Source: Microcystis aeruginosa FD4 (GTDB lineage Bacteria > Cyanobacteriota > Cyanobacteriia > Cyanobacteriales > Microcystaceae). From it: a stretch of DNA of 64,000 nt. The notes beneath the pieces were generated by a model that saw nothing but the letters and a program-made list of their open reading frames with translations, was not told the origin of the DNA and did not search any database. The stretch is taken from contig NZ_CP046973.1 in assembly GCF_009792235.1 (NCBI RefSeq), forward strand, positions 558,001 through 622,000. Reading direction: 5' to 3'. Positions 34,022 through 42,268 of this stretch are shown piece by piece. Position 1 is the first letter of the stretch. The number at the start of each line of letters is the position of its first letter. Position numbers and translations under genes: made by a program.

Positions 34022-34047
34022 GTAGATGGATTCATGAATCCATCTAC
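34022..34047. repeat. perfect 26-bp palindrome
   Basis: GTAGATGGATTCA followed by its exact reverse complement, with no loop. It lies between the miniature element and the 3' end of the methyltransferase gene. A similar 28-bp perfect palindrome, also GTAG-ended with ATTCATGAAT centre, is at 57089-57116. Confidence 0.9.
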
Positions 34048-34073
34048 CTGGGGGGGAGATTCAGTGTTACTTC

Positions 34074-35033
34074 CTATATATTATTGTGCCATTCTTCGGG
34101 AATTTGAGCAACTTTTTCCTTACCATTAGGCTGATGAATAGGTTTTCCTAAAGGACGAATTTTGAGATTTCCCTGACAATAAGCGGCGATTCTTTCCTGG
34201 GCAATTTTCACATATTCTGCTTCTTTTTCACTTCCCATCACTCGACGATTGTGCATAATACTAGCAATCAGAGAAGTTCCGACTCCAGCAAAGGGATCGA
34301 AAACCCAATCCCCCTCATTTGTCAAGGCTAAAACACATCTTTCTACTAATTCAATTGGATATTGACAAGGATGGATAGTTTTCTCTGGATGATTAGATTT
34401 AACGTTAGGAATATCCCACAGTAACTCATCCCATTCTTGCGTTAAAAACTCCCAAACATCGCTGGGATTTTTCCCTAAAGGATTACCAGAGGGTTTACCG
34501 ATATTTTTACCTTTAAAATGACGCTTACCGGGGTATTTAGCGGGAATTCTCACCGGATCAAGATTAAAGGTGTATTTATCGGTTTTTGTCAACCATAAAA
34601 TAGTTTCATATCTGCCAGAAAATCTTTTAGAGGTATGTAATCCATGGCCAAAATGCCAGACAATTCTATTTCTTAAAAAGAAACCCATTTGTTTAAATAG
34701 CTGATAATAAAAAATATCTAAAGGATAAACTTCACCCTCTTGAACGAAATTTCCCACCTGCCAGCAAATACTGCCATTATCTTGCAAGATTCTAGAGAAT
34801 TCTCGCAGAATTTTGGTTTGGGTTTCCAGATAAGTATCCAAAGAGATTTTTTTTTCGTAGTCTTTTCCTAAATTGTAGGGAGGAGAAGTAATAATCAAGC
34901 TCACAGAATTATCTGGTATAGTCTTGATAAAATTATTGCTATCTCCTTGATAAAGAATTATCTCGGCATCAGGTTGATAAAAGTCTCGCACTGATTTTGA
35001 TTGAGAAAATAAGGGCAACTGATTCATAGACAA
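34074..35033 (-). CDS. beta-class DNA methyltransferase (N6-adenine or N4-cytosine)
   Basis: 319 residues. Catalytic motif IV TSPPYN is at 49-54 and the AdoMet-binding motif I (FDPFAGVGTS) at 245-254, so the order is IV before I, the beta class. TSPPY favours N4-cytosine or some N6-adenine enzymes; the target base and site cannot be read from sequence. The IHPCQYPIELVERC block is typical. No restriction endonuclease gene is seen beside it, so it may be an orphan methylase, as is common in cyanobacteria. Start at 35033 gives a short polar leader before the fold. Confidence 0.88.
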   Translation of the reverse strand: MSMNQLPLFSQSKSVRDFYQPDAEIILYQGDSNNFIKTIPDNSVSLIITSPPYNLGKDYEKKISLDTYLETQTKILREFSRILQDNGSICWQVGNFVQEGEVYPLDIFYYQLFKQMGFFLRNRIVWHFGHGLHTSKRFSGRYETILWLTKTDKYTFNLDPVRIPAKYPGKRHFKGKNIGKPSGNPLGKNPSDVWEFLTQEWDELLWDIPNVKSNHPEKTIHPCQYPIELVERCVLALTNEGDWVFDPFAGVGTSLIASIMHNRRVMGSEKEAEYVKIAQERIAAYCQGNLKIRPLGKPIHQPNGKEKVAQIPEEWHNNI

Positions 35034-35334
35034 TTTAGCAGAGAAGAGCCACTTTTAATTATATAATTTTCTGTACTAAAAATCGCAAAGATTTCGGGCT
35101 GGGTAAACTGGACGTTTTACAATCTACCACCGCAGTTATTCAGTAAGCCCCAAGTATTATAATTTATAGTACAATTGGCATCTCCCCATTTTACACCCAA
35201 TATTCAAGAGAGCCGTTTTTTTAAACAATTAATGTCATCTGTAGCCAGCAAAGATATAACAAAGATTCTACTTTGTTTAGATAAAAATCGGGAAGAAATA
35301 GTCAGTATTTTTCCTATTCTTCCCTTAACTCAGA
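35034..35334. other. 301-bp gap
   Basis: A frame from TTG at 35175 to 35375 could encode 66 residues but overlaps the convergent metallo-hydrolase gene by about 40 bases and has no ribosome binding site or family match. I see no RNA gene or repeat here. The upstream region of the methyltransferase gene should lie in the first 100 bases. Confidence 0.4.
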
Positions 35335-36117
35335 TTAGCTTAAACCCGGAACGCACTCGCCTAATTCCACTGTAAAAGGCTGCCAAGGACGAGGATCAAT
35401 TACCTTTGTCGGCAAGTCATGGGATGTTAATAATTCTTGAAAAGATTCGGGACTACCCCCAGCACTTAACACCGCCATCAATAATCCTTTAAACTCGATA
35501 TCACCACCGGCAGCCGTAGAAATAATATATTGGGGTTGCAAGCGTTGACAGACTGCTAAGGCGCTTTCTTGTCCTTTGATTACCGGTCCGAGGAAAGGTA
35601 TTTTTAAGTCAATCAAAGGAGTGATAATTACATCGATTTTACCCAAAGAATCGAGGGTAGGAGAGTGATATCCGTGGGGTTCGTAATAGATAGTTTGATT
35701 GGTCGCTAATTCCTTGATAATATAACCATTTTCCACCAAAGTCGGCCCTACTGGAGAACCGGGGACGGCAGTAATCTCGATCGCATTGTCAAAGATATAA
35801 CTAGAACCGTGGGTTAAAGGGATGCGATGGGTATAATTGAGGGATTTAACGACTTTTTCGGCATTCGGAGAAGCTACCACGGGAATTTGGCGATCGAGTA
35901 CCTGTAAAGTAGGAGGATGAGCGTGATCTTCCAAACCTTGGGAGAGAAGAATCAGATCGATATGTTCGGGAATGGCATGATTAGCGGTTTTTTTGCCCTC
36001 AAATAGCCAAGTTAAATTACCAAAAGTCAGGGAACCTACCAACCAAGGATCGAGAAGCAGGCGTTTTCCCCCGATTTCGATTAACCAAGAATTACTATCA
36101 AGCCAAGTTAACTGCAT
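35335..36117 (-). CDS. metallo-beta-lactamase-fold protein with altered metal motif
   Basis: 260 residues of the UlaG-like branch: MQLTWLDSNSWLIEIGGKRLL opening, LLLDPWL at 20-26. The usual THxHxDH zinc motif is replaced by S59-Q-G-L-E-D-H65, so the first two histidines are Gln60 and Leu62 while D64 and H65 remain. Later ligands are also uncertain (PGSPVG, EPHGYHSPTL). Either it binds one metal or has lost hydrolase activity and keeps a binding role. The family occurs in cyanobacteria and plant plastids. It stands alone, 386 bp from gnd, transcribed away from it. Confidence 0.8.
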   Translation of the reverse strand: MQLTWLDSNSWLIEIGGKRLLLDPWLVGSLTFGNLTWLFEGKKTANHAIPEHIDLILLSQGLEDHAHPPTLQVLDRQIPVVASPNAEKVVKSLNYTHRIPLTHGSSYIFDNAIEITAVPGSPVGPTLVENGYIIKELATNQTIYYEPHGYHSPTLDSLGKIDVIITPLIDLKIPFLGPVIKGQESALAVCQRLQPQYIISTAAGGDIEFKGLLMAVLSAGGSPESFQELLTSHDLPTKVIDPRPWQPFTVELGECVPGLS

Positions 36118-36503
36118 ATAAGGAGAATGAGGATTTTCTTAATTTAATTTAACATTAGCATTAATTTTTCTGCGCTTGGGGGTTTTTCAGTCATCAGTGA
36201 ATGCCATTCATAGCAGTTATCTTAATGGCGAGGTAGGAAGTCTCTGGTTTTAGGGAACAGGCAACAGTAGCCAGTCGTCTGGGGATGATACCAAATTAGG
36301 TTACACTTCACCTTGAGGAGAAACGCTGTAACACTCCTCACTTAATGCCTCTCACTGAAAACCCAAATCTGATCACTGATTACTGATTACTGATCACTGA
36401 TCACTGATTAGTCAAGGCTTAAGAAATAGGGAAAGTTTAGCTATCTTAGGGAAAGTAGGCGCTAAAAGGGGAGGAAGAACGCATCAGCCGAGACTGAATT
36501 TCT
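36118..36503. other. 386-bp gap with heptamer array, upstream of gnd
   Basis: This divergent gap between the metallo-hydrolase and gnd contains a heptamer array at about 36373-36410 (GATCACTGATTACTG variants) and otherwise no gene. Promoters for both flanking genes should be here; I do not see a convincing -35/-10 pair. A GGGAGGAAGAACGCATC stretch precedes gnd by about 20 bases and may include its ribosome binding site. Confidence 0.5.
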
Positions 36504-37931
36504 ATGACTAAACGTACCTTCGGTGTTATCGGACTAGCTGTCATGGGAGAAAATCTCGCTCTCAATGTGGAGAGTCGGGGTTTTCCCATCGCTGTTTACA
36601 ATCGCACCGCCAGCAAAACTAAAGAATTTATGGAAACTCGCGCCGTCGGCAAAGATGTCAAGGCGGCCTATAGTTTAGAAGAATTCGTCCAAATTTTAGA
36701 GCGTCCCCGCAAAATTCTGGTCATGGTCAAAGCTGGTCCCCCGGTGGATGCCGTGATCGAACAATTAAAACCCCTTCTCGAAGAAGGAGATATGATTATC
36801 GATGGCGGTAACTCCCTCTACGAGGACACGGAAAGACGCACCCGCGACCTAGAATCGACCACTAAACTGGGTTTTGTCGGCATGGGAGTCAGTGGTGGCG
36901 AAGAAGGGGCTCTGCACGGTCCTTCCCTGATGCCAGGGGGTACAGAGTTCGCCTATCGGGAATTAGAGCCGATTTTAACCAAAATTGCTGCCCAAGTCGA
37001 TGATGGTCCCTGTGTCACCTATGTGGGGCCCGGAGGTGCGGGCCATTATGTGAAAATGGTTCACAATGGCATCGAGTACGGCGATATGCAGTTAATTGCG
37101 GAAGCCTACGATGTGCTGAAAAATGGTCTAGGACTAAGCAATCAGCAGTTACAGGAAACTTTCACGGAGTGGAATCGCACCGATGAGCTTAATTCTTATT
37201 TAATTGAAATTACCGCCGATATCTTTAAGTACGTTGACCCGGAAACTGGTCATCATCTGGTAGATTTAATCTTGGATTCGGCGGGACAAAAGGGAACAGG
37301 ACGCTGGACTGTGTTAAGTTCCTTGGAGTTGGGGGTGTCAATTCCGACCATTTATGCTGCGGTTAATGCTCGCGTTATGTCCGCTTATAAGGATGAACGG
37401 GTGGCAGCCGCAAAAGAGTTACCCGGACCCGGGGAAACCTATCTAGGGGATGCGGCAATATTTGTCAATAAGGTGCGTGATGCCCTTTACTGCTCGAAAA
37501 TGTGTTCCTATGCCCAGGGTATGGCTTTGATCGCTAAAGCTTCTCAGGAGTTTAACTATAATATCAGTCTGCCGGAATCAGCCCGGATTTGGAAGGGCGG
37601 CTGTATTATTCGGGCCGGTTTCTTGGATAAAATTCGCAAAGCTTTTGCGGAAAATCCGGGGCTGCCGAATTTGTTGTTAGCGCCGGAATTTAAGCAAAGT
37701 ATTCTTGATCGCCAAGAAGCATGGCGTGAGGTGTTAGTCTTGGCTAATAAGTTGGGAATTCCTGTCCCAGCTTTTAGTTCTTCTTTGGACTATTTTGATA
37801 GTTATCGTCGGGCCAATTTGCCGCAAAATCTCACCCAAGCACAACGGGATTATTTTGGCGCTCATACCTATCAACGTACCGATAAACCCAGAGGTGAGTT
37901 TTTCCATACGGAATGGATGGCTGGATTGTAA
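36504..37931 (+). CDS. gnd: 6-phosphogluconate dehydrogenase, decarboxylating
   Basis: 475 residues. Oxidises 6-phosphogluconate to ribulose 5-phosphate, CO2 and NADPH in the oxidative pentose phosphate pathway, the main dark sugar-oxidation route in cyanobacteria. NADP fold GVIGLAVMGENLALN at 6-20; MVKAGPPVD; GVSGGEEGALHGPSLMPGG; the catalytic Lys in GHYVKMVHNGIEYGDMQ; and the C-terminal GAHTYQRTD. Full length, with no odd features. A terminator follows 17 bp after the stop. Confidence 0.96.
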   Translation: MTKRTFGVIGLAVMGENLALNVESRGFPIAVYNRTASKTKEFMETRAVGKDVKAAYSLEEFVQILERPRKILVMVKAGPPVDAVIEQLKPLLEEGDMIIDGGNSLYEDTERRTRDLESTTKLGFVGMGVSGGEEGALHGPSLMPGGTEFAYRELEPILTKIAAQVDDGPCVTYVGPGGAGHYVKMVHNGIEYGDMQLIAEAYDVLKNGLGLSNQQLQETFTEWNRTDELNSYLIEITADIFKYVDPETGHHLVDLILDSAGQKGTGRWTVLSSLELGVSIPTIYAAVNARVMSAYKDERVAAAKELPGPGETYLGDAAIFVNKVRDALYCSKMCSYAQGMALIAKASQEFNYNISLPESARIWKGGCIIRAGFLDKIRKAFAENPGLPNLLLAPEFKQSILDRQEAWREVLVLANKLGIPVPAFSSSLDYFDSYRRANLPQNLTQAQRDYFGAHTYQRTDKPRGEFFHTEWMAGL

Positions 37932-37947
37932 AGCTATCTAATGTTTT

Positions 37948-37985
37948 CTCCCCTTTTGATTTCTGGTAAAAAGGGGGGATTTTTT
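37948..37985 (+). terminator. rho-independent terminator of gnd
   Basis: Stem TCTCCCCTTTT paired with AAAAGGGGGGA (one G-T pair), loop gatttctggta, followed by a TTTTTT run. It lies 16 bp after the gnd stop. Confidence 0.85.
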
Positions 37986-37989
37986 GGCG

Positions 37990-38240
37990 ATATTTTTCTG
38001 ATTAAGAGTTAACTAGGGTTGGCTGAATATTACTGGAAGCCTTACTAGAAAACGGTTTTGGGACTTTTTTAGCCAAAAAAGTGTAAGAAACAAACGTTGA
38101 GAAATCGATCCGAGGGACTCAAAATCCTTACACTTTCATTGGCGAACGCAAAGCGCTCGCGTAGCGAGAACGCAAAGGGTTCCGCTTTCAGGCACGCAAG
38201 GTCATTCTGTTATTCTGATCCTGTAGGAATGGTAATTCAA
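37990..38240. repeat. gap with GCTCGCGTAGCGAG palindromic repeat
   Basis: No gene. Contains CTCGCGTAGCGAG (38156-38168), a short palindrome flanked by AACGCAAAG units on both sides, and a pair AAGTGTAAG / CTTACACTTT further left. The same 13-base palindrome occurs inside a coding sequence at 51034-51046, so it is a small dispersed element. Confidence 0.7.
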
Positions 38241-38243
38241 TAA

Positions 38244-38695
38244 GGGACTTGCGTAAAAATAAGATGCCAGCTAGGAGGGCAGAACCGTCACATCCCATTT
38301 GGGCAAAGTTTCAGAACGCTGCGTTGAAAGGTTGCAATTGTTCTAGTTCTTAGCCAAAACCTTCACCCCTTTTTCATAAGTTCCTTCTACCAAATGCACT
38401 AGAGGTTTTATCCCCTTCCAAGTCATGTTAGAAGCCCAATTAAGAGCCGCATCAATTGAATCTAAAATTGCCCCATTCCAATAGTTCTCTAAGACGGCCC
38501 AACACCTTTCAATTGGATTATATTTACTAGGGCATTTGCGGGTAATAGATGAGCCGTATTTGCCACTGAGTTTTTCGGGCAAAGTCTACCATTCTTTTGA
38601 TAAATTGGCTGCGGTTGCTGCGAGTGGCGGCTCCTCCATCTAAATCAATGACTAATTCTTCTAACCCTGGATAGATTGCTTGATTTGATTTTTTC
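38244..38695 (-). pseudogene. ISAzo13-type transposase relic
   Basis: One end of an insertion sequence begins at 38244 (TAA then GGGACTTGCG). Reading on the minus strand, about 38690-38343 encodes pieces of an ISAzo13-family DDE transposase: PGLEELVIDLDGG, SQFIKRMVDFA, then a frame change, SKYNPIERCWAVLENYWNG and MTWKGIKPLVHLVEGTYEKG. The N-terminal half and other end are missing; the sequence stops where the FGE gene begins. It is thus a truncated, frameshifted relic. Its end matches the termini of the miniature element at 11194-11440, including TAA next to it. Confidence 0.75.
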
Positions 38696-38702
38696 AGTCA
38701 GT

Positions 38703-40145
38703 TCAGTTACCATAGTTGAGAGTGGGAGTAACAAGTTGCTTCTCTAGTCTAGATGGTAACTTATTAATACGCAAGTACCACACCACCCGAAAACCGCTGA
38801 AGTCGTAGTTGTCGCGGCGGAAGAGGTCGTAGCGGTAAGCGGAACGGCAGTTATAAGGATAGAAGTACCAAGAACCGCCCTGCGCTATTGGATAATCATT
38901 ATCATTATTAAGCCACGCCGAGCCATCCTCCGGCGCTCCAATATAGTTCTCGTGCCGATTGTCTTCGCACCACTGCCAAACATTGCCACTCATGTCATAC
39001 AGTCCCCAACCATTGGGCTTTTTCTGGCCCACAGGATGAGTTTTATTACCAGAATTTCCGCTATACCAAGCGTAATCTCCTAACTGATTAGCATCATCAC
39101 CAAAATAATAGCGAGTAGTTGTTCCGGCACGACAAGCATACTCCCATTCCGCTTCTGTGGGTAGGCGATAGGTTTTGCCGGTTATTTGACTCAATTTCTG
39201 ACAAAAGGCTTGAGCATCGTTCCAACTAACCTTTTCTACTGGATTTTGGGGATTATTTTTAAAATGAGAGGGATTAGTTCCCATTACTGCTTGATATTGT
39301 GCTTGAGTAACGGGATATTTGCCAATGGCAAAACTGTTGACTTTAACTTGGTGTGGAGGCTTTTCGTAATCACTTTCAGAAGAACCCATGAGAAATTGAC
39401 CTGCTGGTAAGCTTACCATCTCCAGTGTTATCCCATTGGGTAGGTTTTCGGTAAATGAAGTTTTATTTCCTACCACTGTCTCTGGTTGAGTTCGGGGAGG
39501 AATGGGAGAGTCACCGATGACGGAAGTGGCAAAATTCCCGACTCTCTCGATTACATGGTTGTTGATGCGTTGAATGGCGGTTTCCAGTTCGATTTCCTCG
39601 TCGGGGATTTCCGCTTCTGTCCATTGCCATCCTTCCTGTTCGGCTCGCTCTAATGCGCTCGCTAAACGACTGCGCTTTTCTTCGCTGGTGACGAGGAAAT
39701 TGAGCAAACTAGCCGATAGATTCTCGTTTTTGCGGAAAGATACGGCCGATTCGGAACTGAGAATCTTCTGGACGAGGGATTCCACTTCGCTGACACTGCG
39801 GGACAGTTCCCCGTCAATCGTCACTACTCGATCGATCAAACCCTGAAACTGTCCGATAATTGGTTTTAGGTATTCATCTTTATGGTCGGTGAGAAATCTG
39901 ATTAACTGGTTATAGTCCTCGACTAATCTTTCCAATTCTTGAAAGGTTTCCTCGAAATTGAGGGGTTCTTCTTTTTTCCTCAATCCTAGCCATGTATGGC
40001 GAACCCGTTTTCCAGTTTTAATCAGTTGCTGTCTTTCTTGAATCTGATCCTGTAAAATTAATAAATCGGGGCGATTTAGTCGGGGAAGTTGATAGGTTTT
40101 CCGATACAGCTTGATTTTCGCTGTTTCCGCTGCCATCGCCGTCAT
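38703..40145 (-). CDS. FGE-sulfatase/C-type-lectin-fold protein, variable C-terminus
   Basis: 480 residues. The first ~200 are helical with coiled-coil character (ERQQLIKTGKRVRHTW, FQELERLVEDYNQLI). From about 233 an FGE-sulfatase (SUMF1-type) domain runs to 456: MVSLPAGQFLMGSSESDYEK, GKYPVTQAQYQAVMG, VSWNDAQAFCQKLS, YRLPTEAEWEYACRAGTTTR, YDMSGNVWQWCED and GGSW at 423-426. True FGE oxidises a sulfatase Cys; many bacterial relatives instead bind ligands, and this fold is a common diversity-generating retroelement target. Residues 426-456 are strongly diverged from the sister at 58099 although upstream DNA is almost identical. The tail after VVW (YLRINKLPSRLEKQLV...) is atypical, and an ISAzo13 relic follows directly, so the 3' end may have been altered. 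Confidence 0.85.
   Translation of the reverse strand: MTAMAAETAKIKLYRKTYQLPRLNRPDLLILQDQIQERQQLIKTGKRVRHTWLGLRKKEEPLNFEETFQELERLVEDYNQLIRFLTDHKDEYLKPIIGQFQGLIDRVVTIDGELSRSVSEVESLVQKILSSESAVSFRKNENLSASLLNFLVTSEEKRSRLASALERAEQEGWQWTEAEIPDEEIELETAIQRINNHVIERVGNFATSVIGDSPIPPRTQPETVVGNKTSFTENLPNGITLEMVSLPAGQFLMGSSESDYEKPPHQVKVNSFAIGKYPVTQAQYQAVMGTNPSHFKNNPQNPVEKVSWNDAQAFCQKLSQITGKTYRLPTEAEWEYACRAGTTTRYYFGDDANQLGDYAWYSGNSGNKTHPVGQKKPNGWGLYDMSGNVWQWCEDNRHENYIGAPEDGSAWLNNDNDYPIAQGGSWYFYPYNCRSAYRYDLFRRDNYDFSGFRVVWYLRINKLPSRLEKQLVTPTLNYGN
38778..38870 (-). other. candidate hypervariable region VR1
   Basis: This is the stretch from the TGG of GGSW to the last codon of GFRVVW. On the coding strand every codon between the TGG and GGTTTTCGG ends in C or T (TAC TTC TAT CCT TAT AAC ... 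GAC TTC AGC). The blocks TGCCGTTCCGC and TTTCGGGTGGTGTG are identical to those in the sister gene while the codons around them differ at first and second positions. NNY codons are what adenine-directed mutagenesis of AAC/AAT codons produces. Confidence 0.55.
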
Positions 40146-40382
40146 CGCTGAGGGTGGGTTTTTTCTATTTTAGCCCGACCTCTGATGATTCAGAGGAGCA
40201 GAATTAGTAAAAGCTCAAGGTCAATGCCAACCCGAAACACCTCAACAACTAATGGAAGAGATTCTTGCTTGATTAAAATAAATTAAGGTCATCTGGCCGC
40301 AGTCAGTTTTAACCGACTGAAAGTATTGTAAAGTTTCAATACAAATATGGTCAGATATAGTCAGGCATGGTAATATATAGAT
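40146..40382. other. gap with a short coding remnant and IS607-type left end
   Basis: About 40196-40272 reads as the tail of a lost gene (...AELVKAQGQCQPETPQQL..., ending EEILA stop), of unknown origin. From about 40330 the DNA (GTCAGATATAGTCAGGCATGG) probably belongs to the left end of the IS607-type element, whose resolvase follows. I see no promoter that I would call. Confidence 0.4.
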
Positions 40383-40955
40383 AGGAAACTATCAGACTAT
40401 GCAAAAAAAACAGGAATAAGTTATCGAACGGCTTGGAGGTGGTGGAAACAAGGGAATTTAACAGGTTATCAATTGCCTTCTGGTACAATTATCATAACGG
40501 ATGACAACCATTCAAAACCCGACTTGATAGCTTGCATTTATGCAAGAGTTTCCAGCGCCGAAAATAAAGACAATCTAGATAGACAAGCTGACCGATTAAA
40601 AGATTATGCTGTTGCCAGAGGCTACAAAATCTACAAAGTTGTCAAAGAAGTAGGCAGTGGATTAAACGATAATCGCCAACAATTAGCCAAAATTCTAGTT
40701 GACCCCAATTATAATGTTTTAATTGTTGAACACAAAGAACGTCTAGCCAGATTGGGGACTAATTATCTAGAAATCTTGTTAAAAGAACTAGATAAAAAAC
40801 TGGAAATTGTCAATCAAAGTGAGGATAAGCAAGATGAGTTGATGTCAGATTTAATAGCCATTATCACCTCTTTTTGTTCTCGAATTTACGGATTAAGAAG
40901 GTCGAAAAGAAAGACAGAAAAGATTATAGCTGAGTTAAAAGATAACGGAGAATAA
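40383..40955 (+). pseudogene. tnpA: IS607-type serine recombinase TnpA, start codon lost
   Basis: From 40386 the frame encodes KLSDYAKKTGISYRTAWRWW, the MerR-like helix-turn-helix that opens IS607 TnpA, then QLPSGTIII and the serine recombinase domain (IACIYARVSSAENKDNLDRQ, with the catalytic Ser in RVSS). These proteins normally begin MKLSDYA; here the codon at the Met position is AGG and no ATG, GTG or TTG lies in frame before it after the TAA at 40371. Initiation at the TTG at 40473 would drop the DNA-binding domain. The recombinase C-terminus (SFCSRIYGLRRSKRK) is intact and overlaps tnpB by one base. Confidence 0.65.
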
Positions 40956-42178
40956 TGTTAGGAGCAGAAAGACACATTATCAAGAAAGGACATAGATTTT
41001 GGGCTGAGATAGATAATTTATCTTGGCAGTCTAAAAATCTCTACAACTCAGCCAATTATTTAATCCGACAAAACTTCATTTATGGTCATGGCTATTTGAC
41101 CTATAATCAGATGGCCTCTCTGAGGTCAGAGACAGAACAGTATCAAGCTTTACCCGCTAAAATTTCCCAACAAGTTTTAAGAGGATTAGACCGGAACTGG
41201 AAATCATTTTTTGCCGCTTCATCAGAGTTTAAAAGTCACCCCGATAAATTTCTGGTCAAACCCAAAATCCCTGGCTATAAGGAGCCAAAAAAAGGAAGAA
41301 ATCTCTTAGTTTACACAATTCAAGCCATCAGCAAAGTAGGTCTTAAGCAAGGATTAGTCAAGCTATCAGGGACATCAATTGCATTGCCGACGAGAGTTGC
41401 GGAGCGCATAGCAGAAGTCAGAATAGTTCCTAAATGTGATTGTTATGTAATCGAGGTAATTTATGAGAAAACTGAACAGTTCTTAGCTCCTAATGAAAAG
41501 ATAGCTGCGATAGATTTAGGCATAGATAATTTGATGGCTGTAACTTCAAATCAACCGGATTTTCTCCCTTTGTTGATTAATGGCAGACCGTTAAAAAGCC
41601 TGAATCAATTTTATAACCAACGTCGAGCTAAGTTACAATCTCTGTTAACAGGTAATCGTCAAAGTTTCCAGAGGATTCGCCGTTTAACTCGCTGTCGAAA
41701 TCAGAAAGTAGATGATTATCTTCATAAGGCTAGTTGTTATTTAGTCAATCTCTTAGTTGACCAAGAGATAACAACTTTAGTAATTGGGAAAAATGACGGT
41801 TGGAAACAAGGAGTGAACTTAGGAAAAGTCAACAATCAAAAATTTGTGACCATCCCTCATGCTCGATTAATTGACATGATTAGTTATCAATGTCAATTAG
41901 AAGGAATCTCTGTGATTCTTCAAGAGGAATCCTATACCTCCGTTGCTAATTTTTTGAATTTAGACCCCCTACCAGTGTATGGACAAACAACTGAAAAGCC
42001 AGTGTTTTCAGGAAAAAGGATTAAACGAGGTTTATATCGCACAGATAGAGGATTTCTTTGCCAATCTGATGTGATGGGTTCCTACAACATTTTGCGAAAA
42101 GCATTCCCAAATGCGTTTAACCGCTATGGGATAGAGAGGTGCTTAGTTCACCCAAGGAGAATCAATCTCTCGAAGTAA
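40955..42178 (+). CDS. tnpB: TnpB of IS607 type with rearranged RuvC site
   Basis: 407 residues. RuvC I Asp187 (AAIDLGIDNLMAV) is present. Where RuvC II normally has its Glu, this has TTLVIGKNDGWKQ (about 273-285), with no Glu. About 46 residues later comes QEESYTS (E324/E325), and RuvC III is SDVMGSYNI with D372. This shifted Glu matches the rearranged site reported for Fanzor nucleases and a subset of TnpBs. The segment between lacks the usual four-Cys zinc site: FLNLDPLPVYG and FSGKRIKRGLYRT replace it. Starts within the stop of the resolvase gene. Functional status is unknown, since its partner seems damaged. Confidence 0.85.
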   Translation: MLGAERHIIKKGHRFWAEIDNLSWQSKNLYNSANYLIRQNFIYGHGYLTYNQMASLRSETEQYQALPAKISQQVLRGLDRNWKSFFAASSEFKSHPDKFLVKPKIPGYKEPKKGRNLLVYTIQAISKVGLKQGLVKLSGTSIALPTRVAERIAEVRIVPKCDCYVIEVIYEKTEQFLAPNEKIAAIDLGIDNLMAVTSNQPDFLPLLINGRPLKSLNQFYNQRRAKLQSLLTGNRQSFQRIRRLTRCRNQKVDDYLHKASCYLVNLLVDQEITTLVIGKNDGWKQGVNLGKVNNQKFVTIPHARLIDMISYQCQLEGISVILQEESYTSVANFLNLDPLPVYGQTTEKPVFSGKRIKRGLYRTDRGFLCQSDVMGSYNILRKAFPNAFNRYGIERCLVHPRRINLSK

Positions 42179-42268
42179 AAGTGAAGGGAATTTCTGAAAT
42201 GGAATTCAGTCTGTCTATATTTGACTATACTTTTACTAACTATTACTTTGTCTGAGGAGCTTTTCAAA

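Noticed and set aside
34074..35033. Complete restriction-modification system
   Set aside because: Only the methyltransferase is present; neighbouring genes are glycosyltransferases and a metallo-hydrolase relative.
35175..35375. 66-residue frame starting at TTG
   Set aside because: Overlaps the end of a well-supported gene on the other strand and lacks a ribosome binding site.
38703..40145. Formylglycine-generating enzyme acting on a sulfatase
   Set aside because: No sulfatase gene nearby, and the domain body with a diverged end fits the ligand-binding FGE/lectin group better; catalytic role not supported.
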